A stretch of DNA of 64,000 nucleotides. Source: Nageia nagi (lineage: Eukaryota; Pinophyta). A program made the translations under genes and the position numbers. The stretch covers positions 145,700,001-145,764,000 of the forward strand of contig JBITNC010000001.1 of NCBI GenBank assembly GCA_050084985.1, read 5' to 3'. Under the pieces are notes generated by a model, which was not told the DNA's origin, searched no databases, and saw only the letters and a program-made list of their open reading frames with translations. The stretch's first letter is position 1; the number at the start of each line of letters is the position of its first letter. This document shows, one piece after another, positions 1-11,600 of this stretch.

Positions 1-1260
1 GATTGATTTGTTTTAACAATCCTTATATGGAGCTATCCTTTGGCCACTCCTATTTAACTTTATCCAACCATTAAGAAATAGGATATGAAAGAGCTTATAG
101 TGCTATCTAATCTTCAAATTCTCTAGATAGAGTATCAGTAACCACATTCTCTTTACCTTTATAGTGTACTATCTCATAATCATATCCTAATAGTTTGGTC
201 ACCCATTTTTATTGCTTAAGTGTAGAAATATGATGCTCAATAAAAAATATCAAACTATGATGATCCATGAGGATGATAAAATGGTGGCCAATTAGATATG
301 GTATCTAATGTTGAATTGCATGAATAATAGCAAGCATTTTTTTTCATAGATGGATTTACCCAATTTTTACCAAAGTGCTTTACTAGTGAACACCAAAGGA
401 TACCCCTCTTGCATTAATACTACTTCGATTCTTACTCTACAAGCATCATTTTCTATCATAAAGGTTTTAAAAAAATCTAGCATTGCCAATACTGGGGTGA
501 TACATATTGCATCTTTGAGCTTAAGGAATTGAGGGGACCATTGGAATGCATTCTTTTTCAACAACATTGTTAGAGGTGCTACAATCTTACTATAATGTTT
601 CATAAATTTTCTATAATATCCTATCAACCTTAAGAATCTTCAAATACTTTTCAAAGATGTATGAACATTTGGATTTTTTTTGCATATAGCCAATGTTCTG
701 TCAAAATTTGTAAGGTTTGGTCAACATGTGCCATGTGTTCCTACCATGTCCTACTGTAGATCAAGATATTATCAAAGAAAACTAAAATGAACTTCCTGAA
801 GAATGGATGAAACATCTGATTCATCAAACTTTGAAATATGGATAGAACATTTGTGAGGCCAAAAGGTATGACCAAGAACTCATAATGGCCCTCATGGGTG
901 TGAAATGCAGTTTTTAGTATATCCTCCTCCTTGAGGTGGATTTGGTGATATTCAAATCGTAGGTTCAACTTGAAAAAATATCTTGCCCCATGTAGTTTAT
1001 CTAATTATTCATCAATGATTGATATCAAAAATTTATCCTTGATGGTAATTTTATTGAGGGCCTTGAAATCTACATGTACACCATAAGCCATTTTTCTTAT
1101 GAACCAATATAATTGGAGAAGAATATGGGCTTACGCTAGGTCAGATTCCAACCTTGAATGTGCTAGTAAGTGTATCTACCATTTGTTGGATCATAGCCTG
1201 AAATATCATCATGATAGGATCAACTTACGCTACTATTTGGGATCTTATCTTAGGTGCCAT
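1..1260 (-). pseudogene. Ty3/gypsy pol remnant: reverse transcriptase and RNase H
   Basis: Read on the minus strand from about 1,260 down, the order is typical of gypsy pol: [63 protein letters not shown], the thumb/connection segment (YYRKFMKHYSKIVAPLT), then RNase H (KWVTKLLGYDYEIVHYKGKENVV and TLSR, broken only by stops). The polymerase catalytic motif normally reads FxDD; here it is FFDN at 768-779, so the second aspartate is lost. In-frame stops and short frameshifts confirm a dead copy. The protein copied the element RNA into DNA in virus-like particles. Family assignment is secure; the exact lineage is not. Confidence 0.88.
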
Positions 1261-2035
1261 TTCTAGAAACTACTATTTCTAAAATTGTTATTTTTGAAAA
1301 CTACTATTTTTAAAAATTAATATTTTTAGAAAGTACTCAAAAAAGTGTATGGGTGTAATATACCAAAATGATCAACTCAAAAAGATGATCGTAATGGGCT
1401 AGGTCTTCCGATGGTAATTTTTGGACTCCCAATTTTTTTTATGTCTTTAGGTTTGTCTACTTTTGTTAACAAATGCTAAAACAAAATAGATTTTTTGTTA
1501 TTTAGCTCCAAAGGTTTTGCTACCTCTGAATTGCTATTTTTGGTAGCTTTAAAAAATTGCAAGCCATACATTCTACCTCCCAATTCAAGATTTTTTGTGT
1601 GAAGGAATGATTTTAGGATAAGGATTATCTATTCTATAGGCTTATCTAAACACCCCTCCTATCCAACTTTTGCAAGAAAAGAGGCTACAAAGATAGCTTT
1701 GTGATAAGTAACTTTTTAACAGTACTTGTTGGTGCACTACAATTTATAAATGGTCGACATAGCTTCCTACCTAATTTTCATTTATAGCCTAGATAATCTT
1801 TGATATACCTTTCGATATGTGAAGTTCAATTTCATATAAGGTTCTATCTGAGGCTTGGGTATTGGTGCAGAGTTTTTTGTATTTAACTTCATACATAGCT
1901 TTATGGATAAGTGTGCTTAGCCAAAAATGATAGATCTTGTTGGATATTTTAAACCTCCCATATAGAGTTTCTAGCTTTGGCCTTCAAGAATTATTTTTTT
2001 TAATTTTTTTTCCTATAGCAGAATGGCCCTGGAAA
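1261..2035 (-). other. Gypsy leader/gag interval, not readable
   Basis: This stretch between the primer binding site and reverse transcriptase should hold gag and protease. I find no zinc knuckle and no protease active site in any minus-strand frame. At 1,265-1,345 there is a run of imperfect repeats of the type aactactatttttaaaa. The interval is either strongly decayed or mostly deleted. Confidence 0.5.
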
Positions 2036-2049
2036 GAGCTGTGATACCA
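2036..2049 (-). promoter_or_regulatory. Primer binding site of the gypsy element
   Basis: On the minus strand the sequence reads tggtatcacagctc, close to the usual plant tggtatcagagc complement of initiator methionine tRNA. It lies 2 nt inside the LTR end. Confidence 0.7.
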
Positions 2050-2051
2050 GA

Positions 2052-2432
2052 TGATACAATGCTACAAATATGAAAAGAAAATATTGTAGAAATGTAAACA
2101 AATATCAATTTGAACATGAAAATGACAACTAATCTAATGGAAATAATAGAGCATGTATTGATAATAAAATACAAAATAGCAACAATAAGCAGATAAGGAT
2201 AGGATTTTACTGAATATTAACAGAATCATAGGCCATTTCGAGGAGGCTACCTTCTTATAACTTCAAAAGTGAAAATAATGTTCAAGATCCATTTCTCCAC
2301 ACACTTCCATCTACTTATAATATACTAACCCTAATCCTAATAGTAATGCAAAATCATACCCCACCCTTACAATCACAATATTATGGTTTACAATATAAAC
2401 CAACAATTTAATTAAAATAACTAATACTAACA
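2052..2432 (-). repeat. 5' LTR of the gypsy element
   Basis: On the minus strand it starts TGTTAGTATT at 2,432 and ends ..GTATCA at 2,052, giving TG..CA termini and 381 bp. The outer edge abuts dioxygenase exon 3 coding sequence and the inner edge abuts the primer site. The partner LTR is outside the window, so the ends are inferred from context rather than from comparing two copies. Confidence 0.65.
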
Positions 2433-3305
2433 CTAAAATGTTAGGATTTGGTTGCTCAAATATCCATTCTCTCTCTTTGGAGATTTGTAGGCCTACTTTT
2501 TTTCATCATCATGCAGCAAAATGGTGATGCCACTTGCATTTGAGTGAGGGATTAATCCTAATGTGAGAGCTGGGTCAGGTCAAGGTGGGTAGTAATTCAT
2601 TCTCATACATTGTGCTACTTATTCAAACATGTCAATAAATTGCTCTGGATTTAATCCTAGACTCTCTATCAATAGACATAAAATCGTATCCCCAACCCTC
2701 TGGATCTCAACAGAATACTACTCAATAGTCTCCCTACGATACAAATAAATAAAGTTAGTGGTAGGGAGATGGAGATGGAGCTCTCGAGCTACAACTTCCT
2801 CAAGCTTTATAGTTTTCTCTAGCAATTAGTTATTGTAGAAGTAAAATAAATGGGCTTGGAAAGCTTGACACTTACCTAAAGTCTGCTATTTTGATTGGCC
2901 ATATGACCATGTTCCTATTTTGTAGAGGATGAGTACATAAAAGCATGATATTTTCCCAATCTAATTTTTGGTCGTCTGAAGCAACGAAGGCTAGTCCATA
3001 GCCATCAAGCCCCTGCAATGCACACTTTAGCCTTTCTCGTAATGGAAGAAGAAAAAATTCCCTCATCACTTCCTTCATTCATTTCATCAGAGACTCAGGG
3101 ATCCCATGATTTACAACCTTTACACCACCAAAAAGAAATTATCAAATCATGCAACAAGGAAACAAAAGAAGAAAACTATTTCTAAGGAAGTCAGTTACCT
3201 GGAAGAAGCCCCATTCTTAGTAGGCAAGTGTTAGTTTTTTCAATCCATTTTGTTGGGTATTATCATGTAGGAAGCTAGCCATGTCAATTATGGGTATGCT
3301 ACTAT

Positions 3306-3506
3306 TGTTGAAGATTCTAGAGTAATTCCAAGTTGGTATACTTCCATATATATATTGATTGTAAATATATATATTTCCTGGATTAGAGATATGCTCTGCT
3401 AGCTGATAGATTTGTAGTCCTAAACTTTAGCATTCCAATTATGTATAGTGGCTATTTATGCCCATAATATTGTAAAGAGTGAAGTATGAATGAAAACCAA
3501 TTTTGA
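3306..3506 (+). repeat. Copia 5' LTR
   Basis: Starts tgttgaagattctagag and ends ..aaccaattttga, immediately followed by the primer binding site. It is collinear with 7,878-8,078 over all 201 bp, with substitutions only. Confidence 0.9.
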
Positions 3507-3507
3507 T

Positions 3508-3522
3508 TTGGTATTAGAGACA
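3508..3522 (+). promoter_or_regulatory. Copia primer binding site
   Basis: The sequence ttggtattagagaca directly follows the LTR. It resembles tggtatcagagc, the initiator methionine tRNA complement used by plant copia elements, with transitions. Confidence 0.75.
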
Positions 3523-3538
3523 CCCAAAAAAACACCAT

Positions 3539-4480
3539 ATGGCTTTCGAATCATCAAATCCAGTAATCCATATCCAATCTAAAAATTTTGGCTTCTAGGC
3601 CGGAGTTGTCCTCACCGAAAGTAACTATAATGTATGATCCCAAATATTAAAGATGCAAATCATAGGATGTGAGAAGCTCGAATATACTATTGGTAAAACT
3701 ATCCACCAAAGGAAATTGATGCTACCTATGCAAAGTGGTATGCAGAGAATCAAAAGGTCAAGGGTTGGTTGTTGACCTCCATGTCACCAAAGATAGTGAA
3801 GCATTATCTCCAACTGCATACCATAAGGGAAATCTGGAGTGGTCTTGCCAAAGCATTCTATGATGGATCAGATGAGACATAACTCTTTGCACTGAATCAA
3901 CATGCCTTCACCATCAAATAAGCTGGTTGACCTTTATCAACTTATTACAGTGAGCTTGTCAAAATTTTCCAAGAATTAGATTATCATGATAAAGTTATCA
4001 TGAAGGATCCTAATGATATTGTCACCTATAAGAAATCTATTACCCAGTTGAGAGTGCACATCTTTCTTAGTGGCCTGGATGCAGAATTTGAATAAATTAG
4101 AGGTGAGGTTCTTTGAAAGGACCCTGCAATGGACCTTGATGACACCTATGATTATGTCCATTGAGATGCTTTATGTTAAGCCACCTTAAATGTTGAACCT
4201 AATAATCTTGAGTCTTCCACTCTAATGGCTCGATGTGCTAAGCCTTAACCATGATAATCTGCTCAAAAAATTGATTCTGACCAAGTACGATCTCAGAAGG
4301 GCAACTATGAAATAGGTGCTGCCAAACCTAAACATTTGTGCACTCACTATGGTGAGACAGGCCATACAAAGGCATAGTGTTATGATTTAATTAGCTATCC
4401 AGATTGGTGGAATCCAACAAAGGCACCATGCAAGCGTAATTTGAAGCCAAAATCACTAAGTTTTTGTTGCTATGACCAAA
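3539..4480 (+). pseudogene. Copia gag remnant
   Basis: The frame starts at ATG 3,539 (MAFESSNPVIHIQSKNF) and continues through a UBN2/gag-type capsid region (YAKWYAENQKVKGWLLTSMS, FALNQHAFTIKQA, TYYSELVKIFQELDY, LRVHIFLSGLDAEFE). A CCHC zinc knuckle lies at about 4,339-4,385 (CTHYGETGHTKA, stop, CYDL), where the second cysteine is replaced by tyrosine. Gag forms the virus-like particle and its knuckle binds element RNA. Several in-frame stops and at least one frameshift make it inactive. Confidence 0.8.
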
Positions 4481-4544
4481 CCTTCTAATGATGGTGTAGA
4501 AGCTTCCTCTTTGATTGCTACTTCAGGTAACATTGGTAAGGATT

Positions 4545-5890
4545 TCCATACTTCTACATCAGATTGTAGTAGTAGTACATGGATAATTGATTTCAGTGCT
4601 ATGGATCACATGACCTTTGATAGTCAGCATATTTAGTCTATGAAATAGTCCACCACATATATAGTCTCTACTGCCAATGGCAATCCCTCACCTGTGATTG
4701 GAGAATGTTTAGTTCCTCTATCACATAATTTGAATCTTAATTCTATTTTAGTTGTACCTTCCCTTAACCATAATTTATTGTCTATTGCCCAAATAACTAG
4801 TGTATTGTATTGTGTTGTGATTTTCTGGCCTAACCATTATGTTTTTAAGGATATTCAAACTCAAAAGATAATTGGTTATGGTACTAGAAGGGGAAAGTTG
4901 TACTATCTAGATCTGAAGACTACTAGCTCACATCAGTTGGCTCAAGCTCTTTCAGCAGATCAGATTGATAAATCATTCGAAATTTGGTTATGGCATAAGC
5001 ACTTGGGTCATGTGTCTTTTGGATATTTAAAGAAATTGTTCCCAAATTTGTTTTCTCAGTTAAGTACTTCAGATTTCAAATGTAGTATTTGTGAACTTGC
5101 AAAAACTCACCATGTATCATTCCCATTGAGCATGAATAAAAGTCCAATACCTTTTATGTTGATTCACTCTGATGTATGGGGGCCAGCCAAATACCCTTCC
5201 TTGAATGGTTCTTGTTGGTTTGTCACATTTATTGATGATCACACTCATATGACTTGGGTTTGCTTGATGAAATCAAAGAATGAAGTTAGCTCCTTGTTTC
5301 AAAAATTTCATAAGATGATCACCACTCAATACCAATCTCACATACAAGTTCTTCATACTAATAATGGTGGAGAGTTTGTTAATTAGGACCTAAAGAAGTA
5401 CTTGTAGGAACATGGCATATCTCACAAGATGACTTGCCCTTATTCCCCTCAACAAAATGGGGTTGCAGAGCGCAAGAATTGCCACCTACTTGAAGTTGTA
5501 TGAGCCTCTTTATTTGGAGCTCACATACCCATCAATTACTAGGGTGAAGTGCTTAGTGTTGCAGATTACCTCATTAATCGTGTGCCCTCCATCTCGCTGA
5601 ATTTTTAGACTCCTTTTGAAGTTCTTCATTCGACTATAACTACTCCTACTACTCTAAGTTTATCACCTAAAATTTTTGGGTGCATGGCATTTATGCATCT
5701 TTCTAAGCCATTGCATGATAAGCTAGAACCACGAGCACTACGATGTGTCTTTGTTGGCTATGCCCCACTTTAGAAGGGCTATTGCTGCTATCATCACCCA
5801 TCATAAAAAATGTATGTCACCCTTGACATTATCTTTCATGAAAATGATATGTACTATGTTGTTCCTGAGTCCTCAATTCAGGGGGAGAGA
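4545..5890 (+). pseudogene. Copia protease and integrase remnant
   Basis: The protease active site, normally DSGA, reads IIDFSAMDHMT near 4,590, so the catalytic triplet is altered. A long open stretch (4,694-5,386) then gives the GAG-pre-integrase domain with the HHCC finger (WHKHLGHVS, CSICELAK) and the integrase core. The first core aspartate is intact (HSDVWGP), but the second motif, usually DNGGEF, reads NNGGEF near 5,360. The third motif (QQNGVAERKN) follows near 5,455. Integrase inserts the cDNA into chromosomes, and loss of the aspartate would abolish it. Stops at 5,384 and later also break the frame. Confidence 0.85.
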
Positions 5891-6253
5891 TAAAATGAAT
5901 TGCAGACTCTAAATCTAAATCTTTCTTTGGACCAATCAGATACAAGTGGCGAATTTTTGGATAAAAGTGGTGAGTGTCCAGAGGAGGCAACTAGGCAGTG
6001 TGAGCAACCTATTCTTGACCAACCAGACGTTAGTTTAAATGAGAAAAATATTCAGAATCAGATGGAAGCAACTCCACTTCAAGTACCATCTAACCAATTA
6101 TTTTCTGAAGACAATTCCTTTCCCGAACCCCAGGTACAACCCTAGGTACATTATGAATCTTAATTCCTTCCAAAAGTACTACTTAATCGAGCCACGAGAG
6201 GTATACCTAGAGCTAACAATGAACCTGTTCTTAGTTCCAATCCTAAGTATCCC

Positions 6254-7870
6254 ATGAGCAATTATGTATCCTACCATAGACTGTCAAAAGAAAGTGAGTC
6301 ATTTGCAAATCAATTATATACTGTATCTATTCCTACTAACATGCAGGAAGCTCTGGGAGATCCTAGGTGGAAGGAAGCTATGAATGAAGAAATGAAGTCA
6401 CTTCAAAAGAACTCAACTTGGAATGTTGTTGAGCTATCTAAAGGAAAGAAACCTATTGGATGTAGGTGGGTTTTCACAATCAAATACAAGGCAGATGGAA
6501 CCATTGAACGATTCAAAGCTAGACTAGTTGCCAAGGGGTACACTCAAACTTATGGAATTGACTACATGGAGACATTCACACTAGTAGCAAAAATCAATAC
6601 TATCCGTACTCTTATATCCTTGGTGATGAATCTTGACTAGCCATTGCACCAGTTTGATGTGAAAAATGCCTTCTTGTATGGATACCTTTAAGAGGAAGTA
6701 TACATGGAGTTGCCCCTTGGATGTAATATGCAGTCAAAAGGTGGAAAACATGTCTGCAGATTAAAAAAGGCCCTATACGATCTAAAGTAATCTTTGAGAG
6801 CATGGTTTGGAAGGTTTACGAAGTTAATGAAGGCTTTTGGATACAAGCAGAGTAACTCAGATCATACTCTTTTTGTGAAGCATAATAAAGGAATGATTAC
6901 TTGTTTAATTGTGTATGTTGATGATATGATAGTAACAGAAAATGATTCAGAAGAGAGGAGAGCATTGCAGAACCATCTGGCTCAAGAATTTGAGATGAAG
7001 GACCTTGGTCCATTGAAGTACTTCCTTGGTATTGAAGTGTCAAGATCAAAGGAATGTGTCTTTCTATCTCAACGAAAATATGCCTTAGATTTACTAAGTG
7101 AGACTGGTATGATAGCATGTAGTCTAGTTAGCACTCCTATGGAAGAAAACTTGAAGCTACGCATATATCTAGATCAAGTTCCAACAAACAAGGAGAGGTA
7201 TCAAAGATTAGTTGGGAAACTAATGTATCTTGCACATACTTGGCCTGACTTGGCATATGCACTAAGTGTCATAAGCCAATTCATGCATTCTCTAAGTGAA
7301 GAACATATGAATGTAGTTACCAGCATTTTGCGCTACTTGAAGTCATCTCTAGGGAAAGGGATTATGTTTAAAAAGGGGAATAATCTAGATGTCAAAGTAT
7401 ACACTGATGCAGATTGGGCTGGATCAGTAAAAGATAGGTGGTCTACAGCAGGGTATTTCACTTTTGTAGGAGGAAATTTTGTCACTTGGCAAAGCAAGAA
7501 GCAAGCTATAGTTGCTCTATCTAGTGCTGAATCCGAGTTCAGAGGAATAACTAAGGCAATATGTAAATTGTTATGGATCTGTAATTTATTAAAAGATCTG
7601 AATATTAAGCATATCAGCCCAACGAAGCTATATTGTGATAACAAGGCAGCTTGTGATATTGCCCACAACCCAATTCAGCATGATCGAACCAAACATGTGG
7701 AAGTTGATAGGCATTTCATCAAGGAGAAACTAGAAGCAAAGATCATTGAAACACCTCATGTCTCGTCTCAAGAACAACTTGCTGACCTACTCACCAAGGC
7801 CATATCAAGTCGAGCATTTCATGATGGTCTCAACAAATTGGGAATGAGCGACATCTACGCACCAACTTGA
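6254..7870 (+). pseudogene. Copia reverse transcriptase and RNase H remnant
   Basis: Recognisable motifs in order: [66 protein letters not shown] (catalytic YVDD intact at 6,914-6,925), KDLGPLKYFLGIEVSRSK, then RNase H (VYTDADWAGS, ALSSAESEFRGI, LYCDNKAACDIA, RTKHVEVDRHFI) to the stop at 7,868-7,870. In-frame stops at about 6,640, 6,690 and 6,788 break it; the last 358 codons are open. This is the best preserved coding stretch in the window, with the usual copia order of integrase before reverse transcriptase. Confidence 0.92.
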
Positions 7871-7877
7871 GGGGGAG
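7869..7877 (+). promoter_or_regulatory. Copia polypurine tract
   Basis: gagggggag lies directly against the 3' LTR and would prime plus-strand DNA synthesis. It overlaps the stop of the RNase H frame. Confidence 0.8.
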
Positions 7878-8078
7878 TGTTGAAGATTCTAGAGTGATTC
7901 CAAGTTGGTATACTTCCGTATATAGATAGATTGTAAATATATATATTTCCTAGATTAGAGATATGCTCTGCTAGCTAATAGATTTGTAATCCTAAACTTT
8001 AGCATTCCAATTATGTATAGTGGCTATTTATGCCCACAATATTGTAAAGAGCAAAGTATGAATGAAAACCAAGTTTGA
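7878..8078 (+). repeat. Copia 3' LTR
   Basis: Starts tgttgaagattctagag and ends ..aaccaagtttga. It is collinear with the 5' LTR. The flank from 8,079 on is dioxygenase exon 1. Confidence 0.9.
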
Positions 8079-8251
8079 CTGCTATTGTTGTGATGGTAAT
8101 GGTTTTAGAGAGATGGTCTTTCTTGTTTGGATCTGATATATCTATCAGGAATCATTTGAAGAAAAATGGCTGCTAACTCCTGCATAATGGGAAATGAGAA
8201 TGCTTCCTGCTTTCCATCAGCTTGGCCCAATATATTGACTGCATTAAACAT
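8079..8251 (-). pseudogene. Dioxygenase exon 1, 5' half, right of the copia element
   Basis: Minus-strand reading starts at ATG 8,251 and runs in one frame: MFNAVNILGQADGKQ, then FSFPIMQELAAIFLQMIPDR, then YIRSKQERPSL, one stop, and a His/Asn-rich stretch. This matches the usual N-terminus of SRG1-type dioxygenases (VQELA, IPDRYIRP.QERP). The frame continues exactly across the copia insertion into SSIPIID at 3,305 and below, so both halves belong to the same exon. Confidence 0.88.
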
Positions 8252-8417
8252 TTTCTGAAACCTAGGACTTTAAGATTTCGAGAACAAGGGAGTTGTGAAG
8301 GAGGAGAGAAGGCAATGGGGTTAGTTTCTCTGATGTGTTCTTTTGCTTCTCTTTATTGATGAGTAGGCCCATGCCATGTATTTCTTACACTACGTCTTGA
8401 CATGGGAAAGGTGACAT

Positions 8418-8669
8418 AAGAAAAATATGTCATACTTAATGAGGCTTATTCTTTCATCACCATTCTTCATCTCAACCATTCTTATTGAGGGTACAAAAGT
8501 GAATCGTGCGAGAGCGTTGTCAAAGGGAGGGGCAGCGTTATGTCGGTGAGACTTAAGAGCGTATTTATCAATACTATGGATTGGACAGCATATCTGATAC
8601 AAGAAAATGACATCATACTTTATGAAGTCTGTTCTTTATTTTAGATGTCTTTATCTCAACGACTCTTAT
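8418..8669. repeat. Diverged direct repeat upstream of the dioxygenase ATG
   Basis: Two copies, 8,418-8,486 and 8,600-8,669, share the order aagaaaa..catactt.atga..tctt.at.tctttatctcaac..ttctta with roughly 70% identity. They lie 170-420 bp upstream of the minus-strand ATG at 8,251, where the old promoter would be. I cannot tell whether they were regulatory. Confidence 0.5.
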
Positions 8670-11600
8670 TTATTCCTTTGATTTTAATCTATTCCTTCCA
8701 TGCACAAAATAATTGATTATTTTCAATCTTCCTTTGACATCCATCCACATTTCAATTCCTATATTTTTGCTAATTCAACAAATTAATTCTCATTAGCATC
8801 TCTTGGTGCCCATGTTGTAACTCTTAGTTGATTGAGATACATGTTATTCAAGTCTACCTACATTTGAAGGTCGCATTGATCACTCTTAGTAATGTGGAGA
8901 TGATAATAATTTTTTTTCTTTCTTTTTGTTTAGATTTTTTTCAATATTTTGTATCTTTCATTTCAATGAATAATATTTTAGTATTTTTTAATATTATTAT
9001 TAGTTCTTTTACATAAATCATTTAATGGTGTATATATATATTTTAAGTTAAATTATTTCATATATTTCAATTAGTTATTAATTTTATCTTGTATAATATT
9101 TTTATCTTTTTTAAATTTTATTTTTTTGAAGATAATGATTTAGCTTATATAGATACAACATAAGCAAAAACTGGATCAACTAAAAATTTGGAATTCAATT
9201 TGACTCAAAACAATAAAATAAAAAAGTTTGATCATATTCCCAAAGTACAAAATAAAATAATTGATTATTTAGTAAACTAAGCTCTTCATAAGGGAAACCT
9301 CACTTTCTATGGAGATCCTCCCAAATGGTGGCAACAATAAGGAACCAAGCTCTACTTTCCATTTTACTTCTTGTTGATATCAATATCTATTCTTCCTAGT
9401 TCTAAATAATATTATTATTCTTTTTTCTTATTTTTTCATAGCTTATGTTTACATTTTCCTTGTTAAGAGGAATATTTGTCCATTAGTTACAAATATTTGG
9501 TCAAAAAGCCTCTACATGTAAAAAGGCCAAAGACGTTTTTTTTTCCTAAATAACTAAATAGAATTTTTTTTAACTTAAAAAAATAATGGATAATCTAATA
9601 TAACTTAAAAGATCTTTATTAAGTGACTAAAAACTCATTCCTTTACCTCCCTTTTAACTTCTTGCTTGATCTATGATAAAATTCATTTGTTTGCATCCCT
9701 TTTAACTTCACCCTTTATCTATAGCATCGTTAATAATCGTTTCCCATTTGGACTCGAAATGCTAATATTTTAAAACATCATAGATATGAAAGATCATAAC
9801 CATCACATGTACTGGTGTTTTACATTATGATAAAATATAATCTAAACCCTTTCCTATAATTATTTTTGTTTATACAACTAATTAATAGTTCTACAAACTA
9901 CCAAAATTATTAAGTCACTACTTTTGTTCCCTTATAGATATTTTTTTAAATGATTTTGAAAATAATATTTTCAAAAAAATTATCTTTTCTCAATTGCATG
10001 TGAGGAAATAGAAATCTAGTCCCCAAATTGTATTAGTAATGAATTCATAAATATATAAATAATTTTTAGCATTCTTATTTTGACATAGATATTCATAAAG
10101 CTTTTAGCATCCATTTTTTATGGTTCAATAAATTTTTGCTTCTTTATAATAATAATTCTTTTTCATGAAATGTACCATGAATTTGTATATCCATAAAAAT
10201 GTATTATTAGAAGAAGGTGAGTTTAGATACAAACTTAATGAAAATACTTATATTAATATCAAATTCATTTTAAAAAGAACTTCAAAAATAGGGAAAGAGT
10301 ATAAGAATGAAACCAATAATATAATAAACATAATATTGAATACATAACAAGAAATAACCCTCAATAGAAATAAGAAACTAAAAATTAATTTTTTTGAAAA
10401 ATTTATGACAAACATAATGATATCATGGGTAGAATATTATAAGAAAAATTCATGAATCATCATAAACTAGAACTTATTGATATTTCTAAAGGAATATGAT
10501 ATTATTATAAAGAAAATGTTTTCTAGGAATTTAATATAACTAAAGGATATAAAATGGAAGGATAATTATATTTATGAGATATTAGAAAGGACATTATTGA
10601 GAATTAAATCATTAATGCCTTGAAGAATATATAACAAGAACAGTGAATCTATTAATATAATCACCAACAAATAATTACACTCTCACTCAATACACAAATA
10701 TTTTATTTTATAACTATAAAATTATGAATGCAATTGATACACCTAAACACTTTATAAAAATATGTGTAGATTCAAGACTAAAGAATGACATCATTGTTGA
10801 GAATATATATGAACATAATATCATACCTTAACAATACTAACCAAGGTTTCTTATTGCTATTTTTGATTACAAAGTACCTTTAACATCCCCGTCTATTATA
10901 CTTATAACCATGCTTATTATTGTTCCCTTATAATGTACCTTAATTGTATCAATTTTTCTATTTTTTCATATGAACAGTAATATCTTTAGGAAATTTATTA
11001 TTATAATAAGATTACAAATTATAGATTTACATAATATACTTAAGCACCATATCCTCCTTTATGTACTTCCCTTCTATAACCTTTGGTGTATCTATGATGT
11101 GGTTTCTTTAAAAATATCTTGAATATGATAAATATCTTTATTTACCTTTAATAAAATTAGTAACTTAATCTACCAAGATTCAAGGTACTAAACTTTGATC
11201 ATCATATCTTTGATTTCCCACCATTTTTAATTAAAGATAGTATTTGCATAAGATTGGATTGGCATATTTAATTAGCTAGAGAGAGTTGATCCTATCTCAT
11301 TTTTGTACCATACTTTCTAGTATGATGTTTAAAATGATTTAGTAAGATAATGCAAACTATCTAATATATATTATATCATAATTCATTTTATACTAAGTCA
11401 ACCATATCTAAGATTATTATTTCCTATCAATTTGTATTTATTTCTCTAATTTTGGTATTAAATGAGATTTAGGGAAATGTTATAGCTTTTCATTTTTTCT
11501 CAAAAATGTTGGACTAACTAAAGGTAATGGTAATGTATAAGATAACAAAGGTCACTGCGATTGATAAGTTAATGTATGTATCACATAATTAGATGGGTAT

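Larger units (their letters stand above)
1..2432 (-). mobile_element. Ty3/gypsy retrotransposon, 5' part, cut by window edge
   Basis: A minus-strand element with a 5' LTR at 2,052-2,432, a primer binding site at 2,036-2,049, a poorly readable leader/gag interval and a pol remnant (reverse transcriptase then RNase H) running to position 1. Integrase and the 3' LTR, if present, lie outside the window. The 5' boundary is sharp because the sequence just beyond it (2,433 upward) is exon 3 of a dioxygenase pseudogene, so the element inserted into that gene. Only about 0.8 kb lies between the primer site and reverse transcriptase, too little for a normal gag and protease, so an internal deletion is likely. 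Confidence 0.8.
3306..8078 (+). mobile_element. Ty1/copia retrotransposon, complete but dead
   Basis: A full copia structure: 201 bp LTRs at 3,306-3,506 and 7,878-8,078, a primer site, gag, protease, integrase, reverse transcriptase and RNase H in that order, and a polypurine tract. The two LTRs are the same length and differ at about a dozen positions (roughly 6%), so the insertion is old. Flanks read ctactat on the left and ctgctat on the right, consistent with a diverged target duplication. Removing the element restores the dioxygenase exon frame. Reading frames are broken by many TAG/TAA/TGA codons, mostly where Gln, Arg or Trp is expected, the pattern left by C-to-T decay. Confidence 0.92.
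2433..8251 (-). pseudogene. 2-oxoglutarate/Fe(II) dioxygenase (SRG1-like) pseudogene, split by copia and gypsy insertions
   Basis: The minus-strand ATG is at 8,251. Exon 1 is 8,251-8,079 plus 3,305-3,199 (NNSSIPIIDM across the break; WGFFQ at its end). Exon 2 is 3,117-2,876 (VVNHGIPESLMK, FVASDDQKLDW, IWPIKIADFR). Exon 3 is 2,733-2,433 (VGDTILCLLIESLGLNPEQF, MRMNYYPP, GLIPHSNASGITILL). Introns are 3,198-3,118 (81 nt, phase 0) and 2,875-2,734 (142 nt, phase 2), both GT..AG. The family couples 2-oxoglutarate decarboxylation to oxidation of small metabolites in the cytosol. Lesions include stops in every exon, a 1-nt frameshift after HDDE in exon 3, HSN where the iron-binding HxD is expected, a copia insertion in exon 1, and truncation of exon 3 by a gypsy LTR. 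Retained introns show that this is not a processed copy. The substrate cannot be told. Confidence 0.9.

Noticed and set aside
6612-7668. Minus-strand open frames within the copia pol
   Set aside because: Shadows of the well-supported plus-strand reverse transcriptase and RNase H.
10165-10347. 60-codon Lys/Asn/Ile-rich open frame
   Set aside because: Length and composition are expected by chance in AT-rich DNA; no motif.
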